Source: an archaeon
GTDB lineage: Archaea > Thermoproteota > Nitrososphaeria > Nitrososphaerales > Nitrosopumilaceae
Assembly: GCA_024276695.1 (NCBI GenBank)
Contig: JAJRWR010000008.1
Span: forward strand, 1 to 64,000
Direction of reading: 5' to 3'
DNA length: 64,000 bases
Position numbers and translations under genes: made by a program. Positions 9,014 to 17,739 of this stretch are shown here, one piece after another (within the stretch, counting starts at the first letter, position 1; each line of letters starts with the position of its first letter). The notes below the pieces were generated by a model that made no database searches, was not told the origin of the DNA, and saw only the letters and a program-made list of their open reading frames with translations.

Positions 9014-9351
9014 TATTCCTTTTTACGAATACTATCTCTTTGTCTCTTATCATCATGTTTAGGTAATTCACGTTCTAATTTTCTAGATAATTCATCAGCA
9101 ATTTTCAGAATATCCCATCCAGATTCAGTGTAAATAAGTTGATTTTTAGAGGTTTTTACAGTAGCCGTAACATCATAGTGAGTTCTAGAACCTTCAGGGT
9201 TTTGAGACTCTACTGCAATTTTTGCTTCAATAATATGAGATAATACTTGTTGAACTTTTTCTAAAGCACCGCCAAATTTCGAGGATAATATTTCGTTAGC
9301 AGGTTCGTCTTTAGGTAAACCAATTACAAATAAAGGAACTTTTTCAGCCAT
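9010..9351 (-). CDS. HPF/RaiA-like ribosome-associated protein (tentative)
   Basis: A 113-residue protein using ATG 9349-9351; an upstream TTG/ATG would add 16 hydrophobic residues that look non-native. The layout resembles the S30AE/HPF fold: strands with an E-A-K pattern, a VTATVKT strand, then a long helix with ADELSRKLERELPK and a basic tail. HPF/RaiA proteins bind idle 30S subunits. Similarity is by pattern only, and the protein is short and diverged. The overlap with a universal stress protein gene supports a stationary-phase or stress role. Confidence 0.6.
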   Translation of the reverse strand: MAEKVPLFVIGLPKDEPANEILSSKFGGALEKVQQVLSHIIEAKIAVESQNPEGSRTHYDVTATVKTSKNQLIYTESGWDILKIADELSRKLERELPKHDDKRQRDSIRKKEY

Positions 9352-9460
9352 AACTAATCCAAGCAAACTAGAACTAAATAGCTTTCTAATAATTATCAAT
9401 TATGATTTTCAATGATGATTTTGCTGAAAGACATTTATCAAATTATAAGTAATCATATTC

Positions 9461-10315
9461 ATGGATGTAAAAAATTTAAAATTATCAGGATTAATCGCAA
9501 AACCAATAACCGTAAACCCCAATACGACACTAATGAAAACTAGGGAATCAATATTGAGTAATAAAGTAAAAAGAGTCATTGTCACATATAAGAAAAAACC
9601 AATTGGAATAATCACTGAAAAAGATCTAGCAAAGAAAATTTATGATTTAGGAACAAAGCCAATAACATCTGTAAAAGCAAAAGATTTCAAACCAAAGAAA
9701 TTATTCACACTAACCAAAGAAAACACTGTAAAAGAATGTGCAAAATTAATGAAAAAACACAGAATTAGTCTAGTAATCATTCTAAAAAAAGACAAAACAC
9801 TTGAAGGGATAATAACAAAAACAGATCTTGCCACAGTATTTCTTACAAAAGGTTCAGATTCAATCAAAGTTTCAAAAATTATGAAATCAAAAGTGATCAC
9901 AGCAGCTCCCAGTGATCCAATATTACATGTAGAGAGTTTGTTGTTAAGATATGGAATCTCCAGAATCATCATCAAACGAAATCAAAAACCAGTGGGCATA
10001 ATAACATTCAGAGATTTTGTGCCTGCAAAAATCCCACAATGGATTGCAGAGTCAGCTGATCCTAAAGAAGTTCAAGAATACAAATTCAAAAAAGGATTAG
10101 AAGAAACCCACTCAAATCAAATGAGTTATCTTTTCCCATTTCATGCAACAGACATAATGGCAACAAATCCAATTACAGTGGAAGCAGATAAAGAAGTTAA
10201 ACTGGCCATCACCAAAATGATCAAACATGACATCAGTGGTCTACCCGTTGTAAAAAAGGGAAAGTTAGTTGGGATAATTACAAAATCAGATGTGGTAAAC
10301 ACATTAGCAAATTAA
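9461..10315 (+). CDS. Four-CBS-domain protein
   Basis: The 284 residues hold four CBS motifs, recognisable from repeated GIIT-K/R-D segments (GIITEKDL, GIITKTDL, GIITFRDF, GIITKSDV). Paired CBS domains form Bateman modules that bind AMP, ATP or S-adenosyl compounds. No catalytic domain is attached, so it is a stand-alone sensor. It is divergent from the HPF/Usp operon and its stop lies 2 bases before that of the convergent Usp gene. Confidence 0.92.
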   Translation: MDVKNLKLSGLIAKPITVNPNTTLMKTRESILSNKVKRVIVTYKKKPIGIITEKDLAKKIYDLGTKPITSVKAKDFKPKKLFTLTKENTVKECAKLMKKHRISLVIILKKDKTLEGIITKTDLATVFLTKGSDSIKVSKIMKSKVITAAPSDPILHVESLLLRYGISRIIIKRNQKPVGIITFRDFVPAKIPQWIAESADPKEVQEYKFKKGLEETHSNQMSYLFPFHATDIMATNPITVEADKEVKLAITKMIKHDISGLPVVKKGKLVGIITKSDVVNTLAN

Positions 10316-10317
10316 TT

Positions 10318-10746
10318 TCATTTCACGATTAGAACGGAACACAAAGACAATTGAGAAATTTTATTTGAAATACTTCCGAGTAAAAATCTAGCTACAGATC
10401 CAAGACCTTTATTTCCAACAATTATAAGATTACATTTTTCTTTTTTTGCAACTTTTTCAATTTCATTTACAATATTTCCTTCTTTTAAGAAAGTTTTTGC
10501 AGGTATTCCTCTTTTGGATAGCGTGCGCTTAGATTTATCCAAGATTTTAGTTCCAAATTTTTGAAGTATCTCCAAGTATTCTTTACGATCCAATAAATTA
10601 ATTGGAATAGATTTTTCAACAACATATATCAAAATAATTTCAGAGCCAAACGCTTCAACAAAATCACATGCTCGTTTTAATGCCTTTTCAGAATATGAAG
10701 AACCGTCGATTGGAACAAGTATTTTCTTGAAACTATTTACAGTCAT
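10318..10746 (-). CDS. Universal stress protein (UspA family)
   Basis: A 142-residue Usp with the complete nucleotide motif GNKGLGSVARFLLGS and a terminal SVLIVK strand; the N-terminal strand ILVPIDGS carries the usual Asp. Its start codon overlaps the stop of the next Usp gene by 4 bases (10743-10746), so both are translated from one transcript. It differs clearly in sequence from its neighbour, so the duplication is old. Confidence 0.93.
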   Translation of the reverse strand: MTVNSFKKILVPIDGSSYSEKALKRACDFVEAFGSEIILIYVVEKSIPINLLDRKEYLEILQKFGTKILDKSKRTLSKRGIPAKTFLKEGNIVNEIEKVAKKEKCNLIIVGNKGLGSVARFLLGSISNKISQLSLCSVLIVK

Positions 10747-11174
10747 TTTACAACTAATACAGGTTTTTTAGATTTGTGTAAAACATAGTTAGAAACACTA
10801 CCTAAGAAAATTTCTTTGGCAGAACCTCTTCCACGTGCACCAACAACAATCAGGTCAATTCCATTTTTTGAATTGTTTGCAAATCGTGCAATATCATACC
10901 CAGGATCTCCAGCAATTGCTTTTCCAGTCAACTGAATTCCTTTTTTTGCTGCTCGTAATTTTGCATCAGCAAGTAATTTTTTTACTTCCTTCATAGAATT
11001 AAAATCCAAGAATCCTAGTGGGTGAATTGCATATATTCCAGGAACCGTTTTAACGGCCAGAGCAGTAATTGTTCCTTGAGATCGTCTTGCAAGATGGATA
11101 GCCATATCTAATCCACGAATGGAATTTTTGGAACCGTCAAGAGGAACAAGTATTTTCTTTGTTTTAATTGTCAT
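10743..11174 (-). CDS. Universal stress protein (UspA family)
   Basis: A 143-residue Usp, first gene of a two-Usp operon. ILVPLDGS opens the domain and GARGRGSAKEIFLGS is the ATP-binding motif. The start is ATG at 11172-11174; the upstream 110 bases separate it from a divergent CBS gene and probably hold both promoters. Confidence 0.93.
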   Translation of the reverse strand: MTIKTKKILVPLDGSKNSIRGLDMAIHLARRSQGTITALAVKTVPGIYAIHPLGFLDFNSMKEVKKLLADAKLRAAKKGIQLTGKAIAGDPGYDIARFANNSKNGIDLIVVGARGRGSAKEIFLGSVSNYVLHKSKKPVLVVK

Positions 11175-11285
11175 ATATTAATAAAATATCAAAGCTAGTT
11201 TAAAGACTTATGTGATTATCTTTATTGATTTTCAATCCTGATAATTTAGAATTTATATCTTATAATTGAAAAGAAGAGTTGAATT

Positions 11286-11723
11286 ATGAACAGTACGTTT
11301 GTGAATGAAGTAATGAATAAGGATGTGCTAACTCTAGATAAATCAACATCACTACAAGAAGCAGCAGAACATATGAAAAAATTAAACATAGGTTGTGTGA
11401 TTGTTACAGAAAATGACAATCCAATTGGAATTGTTACTGAAAGAGATTTTGTGACAAAGATTGCTGCAGAGGGAAGACCACTATTTACCGAAATTAAAGA
11501 AGTAATGTCATTACCATTAATTACAATTAATTCAGAAGAAACGATCTGGGAGGCATCGGAATTAATGAAAGAAAAAACAATCCATAAACTTCCAGTTACA
11601 GATAATGGAAAGATTATTGGGATTATTACAACTTCAGATATTGTAAGAATATCTAGCGTGGGATCAGATTCAGAAATGAGGAGAATTTGTGATCAAATTC
11701 TTTTGAGAATGAAAAACGAGTAA
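11286..11723 (+). CDS. CBS-domain pair protein
   Basis: A 145-residue protein of two CBS domains and a short helical tail. GIVTERDF and GIITTSDI mark the ends of the two repeats. It should form a single Bateman module that senses adenine nucleotides; no effector domain is fused. It is divergent from the Usp operon, which fits a common stress/energy theme. Confidence 0.92.
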   Translation: MNSTFVNEVMNKDVLTLDKSTSLQEAAEHMKKLNIGCVIVTENDNPIGIVTERDFVTKIAAEGRPLFTEIKEVMSLPLITINSEETIWEASELMKEKTIHKLPVTDNGKIIGIITTSDIVRISSVGSDSEMRRICDQILLRMKNE

Positions 11724-11771
11724 TCAAAAGGGATATTCACTTAAATTATTGAAACAAAAACCACTAACATC

Positions 11772-12773
11772 ATGATGGCAGGAGATGCAGGTACAGCAGT
11801 TCTAGAAACTCATAATGATGAACCCATAATATCAGATAAAAATAAAACAAAATACGATGTAATTATTATCGGTGCAGGTCCTTCTGGATATACTGCTGGA
11901 ATTTATTGTTCAAGAGCAGGATATGATACTTTAATTTTATCAGGATTATTACCAGGAGGACAGTTAGTCAACACTACAGAAGTGGAAAATTATCCAGGAT
12001 TTGAAAACGGCATCATGGGTCCAGATTTGATGATAGACATGAGAAAACAATCACAAAGAATGGGCACGACAATTATTGATGATGTAGTGGTAGATGTGAA
12101 TTTTAGACGTAAACCATTCAAAGTTCTCACATCTTCAGAAGAATACGAAGGACGTGCAGTGATAATTGCCACAGGTGCAAATCCCAGAAAACTCGGCATA
12201 AAAGGGGAAGAAACATTTGCAGGTAAAGGAGTATCATATTGTGCAACTTGTGATGGTCCGTTTTTTAGAAATCTAGAGATTATTGTTGCAGGTGGTGGCG
12301 ATTCAGCAATTGAGGAAGCAACATTTCTTACTAAATTTGCAACAAATGTTCATCTAGTTCATAGACGAGACGAATTACGTGCAAGCAAAATCATGCAAGA
12401 AAGAGCACTAAACAATGAAAAAATAAAATTTCATTGGGATTCAGCAATCATGGAGGTAAAAGGTGATCAAAAAATGCAGCAAGCAGTTTTAAAAAATCTA
12501 AAAACAAATGAGGAAACCACATTAGATGCAGGGGGTTTGTTTATAGCAATTGGACATGATCCCAATACACAATTGTTCAGAGACCAAATAGATTTAGATG
12601 ATAAAGGGTACATTGTGTTAAAGAACAAAACACATACCAACATAGAAGGAATTTTTGCAGCAGGAGATGTACATGATAGAAGTTACAGGCAAGCAATTAC
12701 AGCAGCAGCATTTGGGTGTATGGCAGCAATTGATGTTGACAAATATCTCACAGAAAGTGCAGATAAACAATAA
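11772..12773 (+). CDS. trxB: Thioredoxin reductase
   Basis: The 333-residue flavoprotein has the FAD motif IIGAGPSG (residues 32-39), the redox-active CATC (Cys157 and Cys160), the NADPH motif GGGDSAIE and the C-terminal FAD motif GIFAAGDV. It is the usual length for low-molecular-weight TrxB plus a 27-residue N-terminal extension. It passes electrons from NADPH to thioredoxin or a glutaredoxin-like carrier. Its TAA overlaps the ATG of the next small gene by one base, so they are translationally coupled. A second ATG at 11775 is equally possible. Confidence 0.95.
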   Translation: MMAGDAGTAVLETHNDEPIISDKNKTKYDVIIIGAGPSGYTAGIYCSRAGYDTLILSGLLPGGQLVNTTEVENYPGFENGIMGPDLMIDMRKQSQRMGTTIIDDVVVDVNFRRKPFKVLTSSEEYEGRAVIIATGANPRKLGIKGEETFAGKGVSYCATCDGPFFRNLEIIVAGGGDSAIEEATFLTKFATNVHLVHRRDELRASKIMQERALNNEKIKFHWDSAIMEVKGDQKMQQAVLKNLKTNEETTLDAGGLFIAIGHDPNTQLFRDQIDLDDKGYIVLKNKTHTNIEGIFAAGDVHDRSYRQAITAAAFGCMAAIDVDKYLTESADKQ

Positions 12774-12988
12774 TGAAAAATGCTCAATGCAAAAAATGTC
12801 TGAATAAATTTTACGAGAAAGAAATCTACACAATTCAACAATTTCAATACAGAGAGGAGCCGTCATACAAGTGGTCAATGAGATTTTTTGAAAAGTTAGG
12901 AATTAATGAATGGGATTCATTATGTGAGAAATGTATGTTATTTTATTCAAAGGAATCAGATAAAAAATGGAAAGAATCAAAAATCTAA
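12773..12988 (+). CDS. Small two-CXXC zinc-binding protein
   Basis: A 71-residue protein with two CXXC pairs (CKKC near residue 6 and CEKC near residue 51), likely a single zinc site. It is coupled to trxB by a TAATG overlap. A redox or zinc-handling role next to thioredoxin reductase is only inferred. Confidence 0.75.
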   Translation: MKNAQCKKCLNKFYEKEIYTIQQFQYREEPSYKWSMRFFEKLGINEWDSLCEKCMLFYSKESDKKWKESKI

Positions 12989-13020
12989 ACTCTTTATTGT
13001 GAGATAAAAAACTGAAAACA

Positions 13021-13494
13021 ATGAGTCAAGATCCAGAAAAGCTGAAAAAATCAGCAAAAGAGCATAGTGATAAACTGGCAAAATTAGGAATGGAATTAGG
13101 TGAAATTCAATTCAGTTATAAAATTGAAGAAAAAGTAACTAAAGAATATTGGCAACAAAGAATTGAAGATTTTAAAAAATACAATGAAAAAGGTTTTAGA
13201 TATTACAATCAAGTACACGCCATGATGAATTTAGTAAACAAAGAAGAAGCACAAATATTTCTTCTACATGTAAGTCAATTTAGGCAATTAAGTAAAACAT
13301 TATTAGAAACAATGGAGAAAATTAAAGAAAATCCATCAATCATAGATTCTAAAGACAAACAACAGAGCCCATGGAGTAGAGAAATTAAAAGTCAAATTAC
13401 AGAACAGAGCAGCAAATGTCTTCGACATGAAATGGATATGAATTCTTCATTTAGAGAATTTTATGATAAATATTTGAAAAGTATTCTTGAATGA
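13021..13494 (+). CDS. Hypothetical helical protein
   Basis: A 157-residue, strongly charged and mainly helical protein with no signal peptide, membrane segment or known motif. It lies 32 bases after the zinc-binding protein and may belong to the trxB transcript. The convergent cysteine synthase gene ends one base further on. No function can be given. Confidence 0.7.
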   Translation: MSQDPEKLKKSAKEHSDKLAKLGMELGEIQFSYKIEEKVTKEYWQQRIEDFKKYNEKGFRYYNQVHAMMNLVNKEEAQIFLLHVSQFRQLSKTLLETMEKIKENPSIIDSKDKQQSPWSREIKSQITEQSSKCLRHEMDMNSSFREFYDKYLKSILE

Positions 13495-13495
13495 T

Positions 13496-14488
13496 CTAGT
13501 AAGATAATTCAGACAGATATTTTGCATCTTTAAGAGAATTTTCAAATTCTTCCGCAGTCATTACATTTTGAGAGGCATAAACACTTTTGAATTTCCTTCC
13601 ATCGTCGGCAAAAATTCCAACCACACATGCATCTCCTTCAATAGGATATTTTTTCATGCATGCATATACTGCTGCAGAAGAAGGACTGATCAACAGTTTG
13701 TCTTTTGCAAATACTTCTTTAACAACTGAAAATGCTTCATCATTGTCTACAGATACCCAATCATCAACAACATTTTCTCTTTTTAAGAATAAATCAGGTT
13801 TTGCAGATTCTTCAAAATTTCTCCATCCTTGAATCAAATGGTTTTGTTGTGGTTGACATCCAATGATCTTCACATCAGGATTTTTTTCCTTAAGAAAAGC
13901 ACCAATTCCAGTAATAGTGCCGCCAGTACCAACACCAGTAAAGAAGTGAGTTACTTTACCCTCAGTTTGTTTCCAAATTTCAGGTCCAGTTCCAACATAA
14001 TGTCCCTTAAAATTTGCTTCATTAGCATATTGATTTGGAGAATAGTAGATATCAGGTCTAGAAGATGCAATGGATGTAGCAAGTGCAATACTTTGATCAG
14101 TTCCAGCACCTACTTTTGGACATAGGTCATCGCTAGTTTCAAACACTTTAGCACCTAGATTTCTAATGATATCTTTAGTTTCATTGCTTGCTTTTTCTGG
14201 AATTACAATCTCAACTTTGTAACCCAAGACATTTGCAATACCAGTTAATGCAATTCCAGTGTTACCTGAAGTTGGTTCAATGATAATGCTTTTTCCTTTT
14301 GTCAAAATTCCTCTTTCTTCACCGTCTTTAATCATCCAATATGCAGCTCTATCTTTTACAGAACCAAACGGATTGTGACCTTCTAATTTAGCAAAATATT
14401 CAATATTGTCATGAGAAAGAGAACCTAATTTTACAAGAGGGGTATTGCCTACACGATTCAAAACATCAGTATCAGTGACAGTGGTCAT
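13496..14488 (-). CDS. cysK: Cysteine synthase (PLP-dependent, CysK/CysM family)
   Basis: A 330-residue fold-type II PLP enzyme. The Schiff-base lysine is Lys45 in GSVKDRAAY, followed by the substrate loop PTSGNTGIAL and the phosphate-binding GTGTGGTITG. It makes cysteine from an activated serine (O-acetylserine or O-phosphoserine) and sulfide. The C-terminal region is the ordinary catalytic domain without CBS regulation, so cystathionine beta-synthase is less likely. It lies 8 bases downstream of the TusA-like gene, supporting a sulfur-supply operon. Confidence 0.92.
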   Translation of the reverse strand: MTTVTDTDVLNRVGNTPLVKLGSLSHDNIEYFAKLEGHNPFGSVKDRAAYWMIKDGEERGILTKGKSIIIEPTSGNTGIALTGIANVLGYKVEIVIPEKASNETKDIIRNLGAKVFETSDDLCPKVGAGTDQSIALATSIASSRPDIYYSPNQYANEANFKGHYVGTGPEIWKQTEGKVTHFFTGVGTGGTITGIGAFLKEKNPDVKIIGCQPQQNHLIQGWRNFEESAKPDLFLKRENVVDDWVSVDNDEAFSVVKEVFAKDKLLISPSSAAVYACMKKYPIEGDACVVGIFADDGRKFKSVYASQNVMTAEEFENSLKDAKYLSELSY

Positions 14489-14496
14489 GATTTGGA

Positions 14497-14733
14497 TTAT
14501 TTCACCTTTTTAATTTTGAATGTAATAGTGTCACCATCTTTAGACAAGTCTAACAATTCATGACCATTTCTTGTAACCCATCTAGAAATGTCATCTTCTG
14601 CAGCAGGATCATCAGCAGATACAATTATGATTTCTCCAACTTGCATTCTTTCAATTTCAATTTTTGTTCTAAACACAGGTTCAGGACAAAATAATCCAGT
14701 GGCATCTAACTTTTTCTCATTTGATTTGGACAT
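14497..14733 (-). CDS. TusA/SirA-family sulfur carrier
   Basis: A 78-residue protein with the family signature GLFCPEP near residue 15, whose cysteine carries a persulfide. It probably hands sulfur between rhodanese-type donors and acceptors such as cysteine or cofactor synthesis. It is the first gene of a two-gene operon with cysteine synthase. The true tRNA-thiolation role of TusA cannot be assumed in archaea. Confidence 0.92.
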   Translation of the reverse strand: MSKSNEKKLDATGLFCPEPVFRTKIEIERMQVGEIIIVSADDPAAEDDISRWVTRNGHELLDLSKDGDTITFKIKKVK

Positions 14734-14943
14734 TAGTAACTGTTTGATAAAGATCGATTTGTCATATTAAAATCTATTTGAGATTAACTTCAAGAATAGC
14801 TTTAGCTAACAACAAATTTTTCAGTAATTTTACAATGTTTTGAAGGAAATACAGAATTTACAAATGTAAAATGGATTTGAATTGAGAATTAATTGTGTTC
14901 CAACAACTACAATCAATACATTTTACTTGATACAATAAGGATT

Positions 14944-15465
14944 TTATTTCATCATATTGTCGTTATTCAAATTTACTTTGCACCCCTTTCTCATCCCCTT
15001 AATCATGACAAAGTATGTACCAGACAATATCGATATAGAAAGTAACCTAATTGGAATTTCATATTCAGTTAGAAACGATAAAGAAGCAGCTCCCATAACC
15101 CCAAACGTAGAGATGATGGAAAACCCTATTTGCCCACAACTAGTGCAAATTCCTGCACCCACACCAATAACAGAGCCAACTATTCCTGTTCCAGTTTTCG
15201 TAGAATTTGCTTTTATCGTTCTAATTTGAAAAATAGCTAAACTAGTCACCAATGCGATAAGTCCTGAAACTATTATAATTAGAACAAAGCTTAGAATCCA
15301 ATCTACGGGAAGCTGAAACGCAAAAAATGGTTCAAAGAACAAGAAACCCCTAGCAGATATCATGAATATGAAAAGAGTTGAGAATAACGAAACAGAGATG
15401 ATCCAAGAAAAAATATCAGAATAAACTGATTTGAGGATTTGTTTATGCAAAATTATCACATCCAA
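14944..15465 (-). CDS. Membrane protein with an intramembrane CTSC motif
   Basis: A 173-residue protein with about four hydrophobic segments (residues 18-45, 55-80, 95-125, 140-160). A CTSCGQ motif sits inside the third, Gly-rich segment. A cysteine pair at this place suggests metal or thiol chemistry in the membrane, but I do not recognise the family. The 5' end overlaps a possible Cys-rich mini-ORF by 10 bases. The tail is basic, then asparagine-rich. Confidence 0.75.
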   Translation of the reverse strand: MDVIILHKQILKSVYSDIFSWIISVSLFSTLFIFMISARGFLFFEPFFAFQLPVDWILSFVLIIIVSGLIALVTSLAIFQIRTIKANSTKTGTGIVGSVIGVGAGICTSCGQIGFSIISTFGVMGAASLSFLTEYEIPIRLLSISILSGTYFVMIKGMRKGCKVNLNNDNMMK

Positions 15466-15641
15466 CAGTTATAGTTACTACTATTGCTCTTTTTAAGATT
15501 ACATATTTCACAATCTAATAGACATTCGTTCTCAAGATAATAACCACAGAGTTGTTTTTTATTTAATTCCAAGTAACAGGTTTCATCTACACTGGATATA
15601 ATTATTAGAAAGACTTTACACCTTGGTGAGGACAAAAACAA
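15456..15641 (-). CDS. Possible small cysteine-rich protein
   Basis: An open frame of 61 codons (TTG start) upstream of, and overlapping, the CTSC membrane protein. Six cysteines lie in the last 41 residues, including CEIC. It is not a shadow of another gene and could encode a metal-binding partner of the membrane protein, but the start is weak and the composition is AT-driven. Confidence 0.35.
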   Translation of the reverse strand: MFLSSPRCKVFLIIISSVDETCYLELNKKQLCGYYLENECLLDCEICNLKKSNSSNYNCWM

Positions 15642-15869
15642 GATATCATAATAACGGTCATTGATGCAGAAGAGAAACTAATTAATTTATCCACCTAAAA
15701 TCATCTCAGAAAGATTACAATTTCATTTATATTTGACATCTATAATTTAATACAGAAAATATGGATTATTTCTTTCAATGAGTGATTTTTAGATTACCAC
15801 ATTTAACGTCACATGTATTCATCCATAAAATTAAAGATAAATATGTGTAAAAGGAAAATTTTAAAAACA

Positions 15870-16595
15870 TCATCTGAAAAGATCTTCATGTTCAGGACGA
15901 ATTAAATCATCAATAGAATGATTTTCAGATTCAAATGAATAATCACGAATAATTGCAATTGGGCATTTCAAAGATTTCCCCATTACTAATTCTGATGCGG
16001 AGGATAGTTCATCAGCAATAGCAATAGCAGTAACGTGTAAAATTTTATCAAAAGAATCAAGAGTTCCTTCATAATCTAAGATTGGGTTCAATCCAGAAAT
16101 GCCGATTGCATGATTTGTTTGTCCCATCCTAAAAGGACGTCCAAAGGTATCAGAAATTATAACTGCAATGTTTTTTCCAGATTGTTCTAAAATTTTATTT
16201 TGGATTTTTTGTGCAGACTCGTCAGAATTTAACGGCAATATAGTTGCAAATCCTTTTTGAATATTACTTTCATCTACACCTGCATTTGCACAGATAAATC
16301 CATGATGAGTTTCCACAATTAAAATTCCATTAAACATCCTAACAATTCGTTTAGATTCAGATAAAATCAACTCAACAATTTTAGGATCTTTTTGATAATG
16401 TGAACTGATTCCTTCAGCCAATAAAGATGGAGAAATATCAGACAAATCAATCAACCGCCCTTCTTGTTTTGAGATGATTTTTTGTGCAATAACTAGGATA
16501 TCTCCATCGTTTAATTTTTCTGATTTTAAAATGATGTCAGAGATATCATCAATGGGTTCGATCTCTTTTTCTACATGAATTGGAATGATTTGCAA
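15870..16595 (-). CDS. cofE: Coenzyme F420-0:L-glutamate ligase
   Basis: The 241-residue protein matches CofE across its length: DILVIAQKIISKQEG near residues 33-47, THHGFICANAGVDESN near 98-113, and SDTFGRPFRMGQTNHAIG near 148-165. The enzyme adds glutamates to F420-0 using GTP. The FbiB-type C-terminal nitroreductase domain is absent, as usual in archaea. The two preceding-step genes, cofD and cofC, lie at 46.4-48.0 kb, so the window codes for most late steps of F420 synthesis. Start TTG at 16593-16595. Confidence 0.95.
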   Translation of the reverse strand: MQIIPIHVEKEIEPIDDISDIILKSEKLNDGDILVIAQKIISKQEGRLIDLSDISPSLLAEGISSHYQKDPKIVELILSESKRIVRMFNGILIVETHHGFICANAGVDESNIQKGFATILPLNSDESAQKIQNKILEQSGKNIAVIISDTFGRPFRMGQTNHAIGISGLNPILDYEGTLDSFDKILHVTAIAIADELSSASELVMGKSLKCPIAIIRDYSFESENHSIDDLIRPEHEDLFR

Positions 16596-16629
16596 GTATA
16601 ATACCTGATTATGAGGAGTAAAAAATTGT

Positions 16630-17280
16630 TTATACAGTAGGAATAGTTTGTAATTCTAATTTGTAATGCTTGTTAATGATATCCAAAATTTTAGAAAGAT
16701 CTTTTTCTTCCAAGGTAGTAGTAGCCAAGTCTTTGACTATATCTTGAGCACGATAAGCAATTCCCAATCCACAAATATCAAACAATTTAACATCATTTGC
16801 CCCATCAACGACACAGACAATATTTTCTTTTTTCTCACCCCATTCTTCGATTTTTACTCTTGCAGATTTTGATTTATCAGAATCTACATTGATTATGACA
16901 TCATCTAGTTTTCCATCTTTGAATATCAATTCATTTGAATAAACATAATCCAGATCTAATTCTTTTTGTAATCTATGCATCATCAAAGTAAACCCACCAG
17001 AAACAGCCATAAGTTTCCATCCTGCAGATTTTAATGCTCGACAAGCTTCCTTTGCACCCGTCATGATTGGTAATGCATCAGATACATCTTGACATATTTT
17101 TTCATCCAGTCCTTTTAGGGCTGCAACTCTAGTTCGAAGTCCTTCCTCCCAATTTATTTTACCTTGAATTCCTTGCTTTGTAATTTCCCAAATTTCTTTT
17201 TCTTTGTGGAGTTTTTCGGCCAGAATTGGGAGATATTCTTCATCATACAAAACTCCCTCAACATCAAAAATTACTAACAA
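16630..17280 (-). CDS. SerB-like HAD phosphatase
   Basis: A 216-residue HAD phosphatase with the phosphoserine phosphatase layout. Motif I is FDVEGVLYD (nucleophile Asp6; the usual second Asp is Glu8), motif II is VSGGFT and motif III/IV is VVDGANDVKLF. The probable product is serine, feeding cysteine and glycine pools. Glu in place of the acid/base Asp is an unusual variant but probably still active. It ends 34 bases before cofE and may share its transcript. Confidence 0.85.
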   Translation of the reverse strand: MLVIFDVEGVLYDEEYLPILAEKLHKEKEIWEITKQGIQGKINWEEGLRTRVAALKGLDEKICQDVSDALPIMTGAKEACRALKSAGWKLMAVSGGFTLMMHRLQKELDLDYVYSNELIFKDGKLDDVIINVDSDKSKSARVKIEEWGEKKENIVCVVDGANDVKLFDICGLGIAYRAQDIVKDLATTTLEEKDLSKILDIINKHYKLELQTIPTV

Positions 17281-17383
17281 CAGATTTCTGATTTGGAAAA
17301 AAATCGCTAATTATATTAAAGTTTAAACCTTGTTTGGATCAAAAAAACGCTAGTAATAAATCACCGAGTATAGTGTATTAGGT

Positions 17384-17674
17384 ATGGCAGACGAATTAGA
17401 ACGTAAATTTGATGTAAAAATTCAAACAACTGAGGAAAAAGTGAAATTTCCTGCCGAGCTCAAAGAGAGATTAAAAGAGTCAGGTTTAATGGATGATAAA
17501 GGAAAATTAAAACTCAAAGGAGTCAGTCCAAAAATGCTCAAAAGAATGAAACAAGAATTTGTAAATTGTCCAGTTTTAAAAGAAGATATTCAATTTGTTC
17601 AATGTTTCATATGTCCAAATTTCCAAAGCAGAGTTATGGGTGAAGTATTATGCAAAGGCGACCCACTCAAATAA
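17384..17674 (+). CDS. Small conserved-looking cysteine protein
   Basis: A 96-residue protein, ATG at 17384, with a charged N-terminal half and four cysteines in the last 40 residues (CPVL, CFIC, LCKG) that could form a zinc site. It precedes proS by 65 bases on the same strand. I do not recognise the family. Confidence 0.75.
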   Translation: MADELERKFDVKIQTTEEKVKFPAELKERLKESGLMDDKGKLKLKGVSPKMLKRMKQEFVNCPVLKEDIQFVQCFICPNFQSRVMGEVLCKGDPLK

Positions 17675-17739
17675 TATAATTTTAAAACTGAAATCATCAC
17701 GAAAGGCTCATTAGTTAATTTAATTCTTAAAAAAATAGT

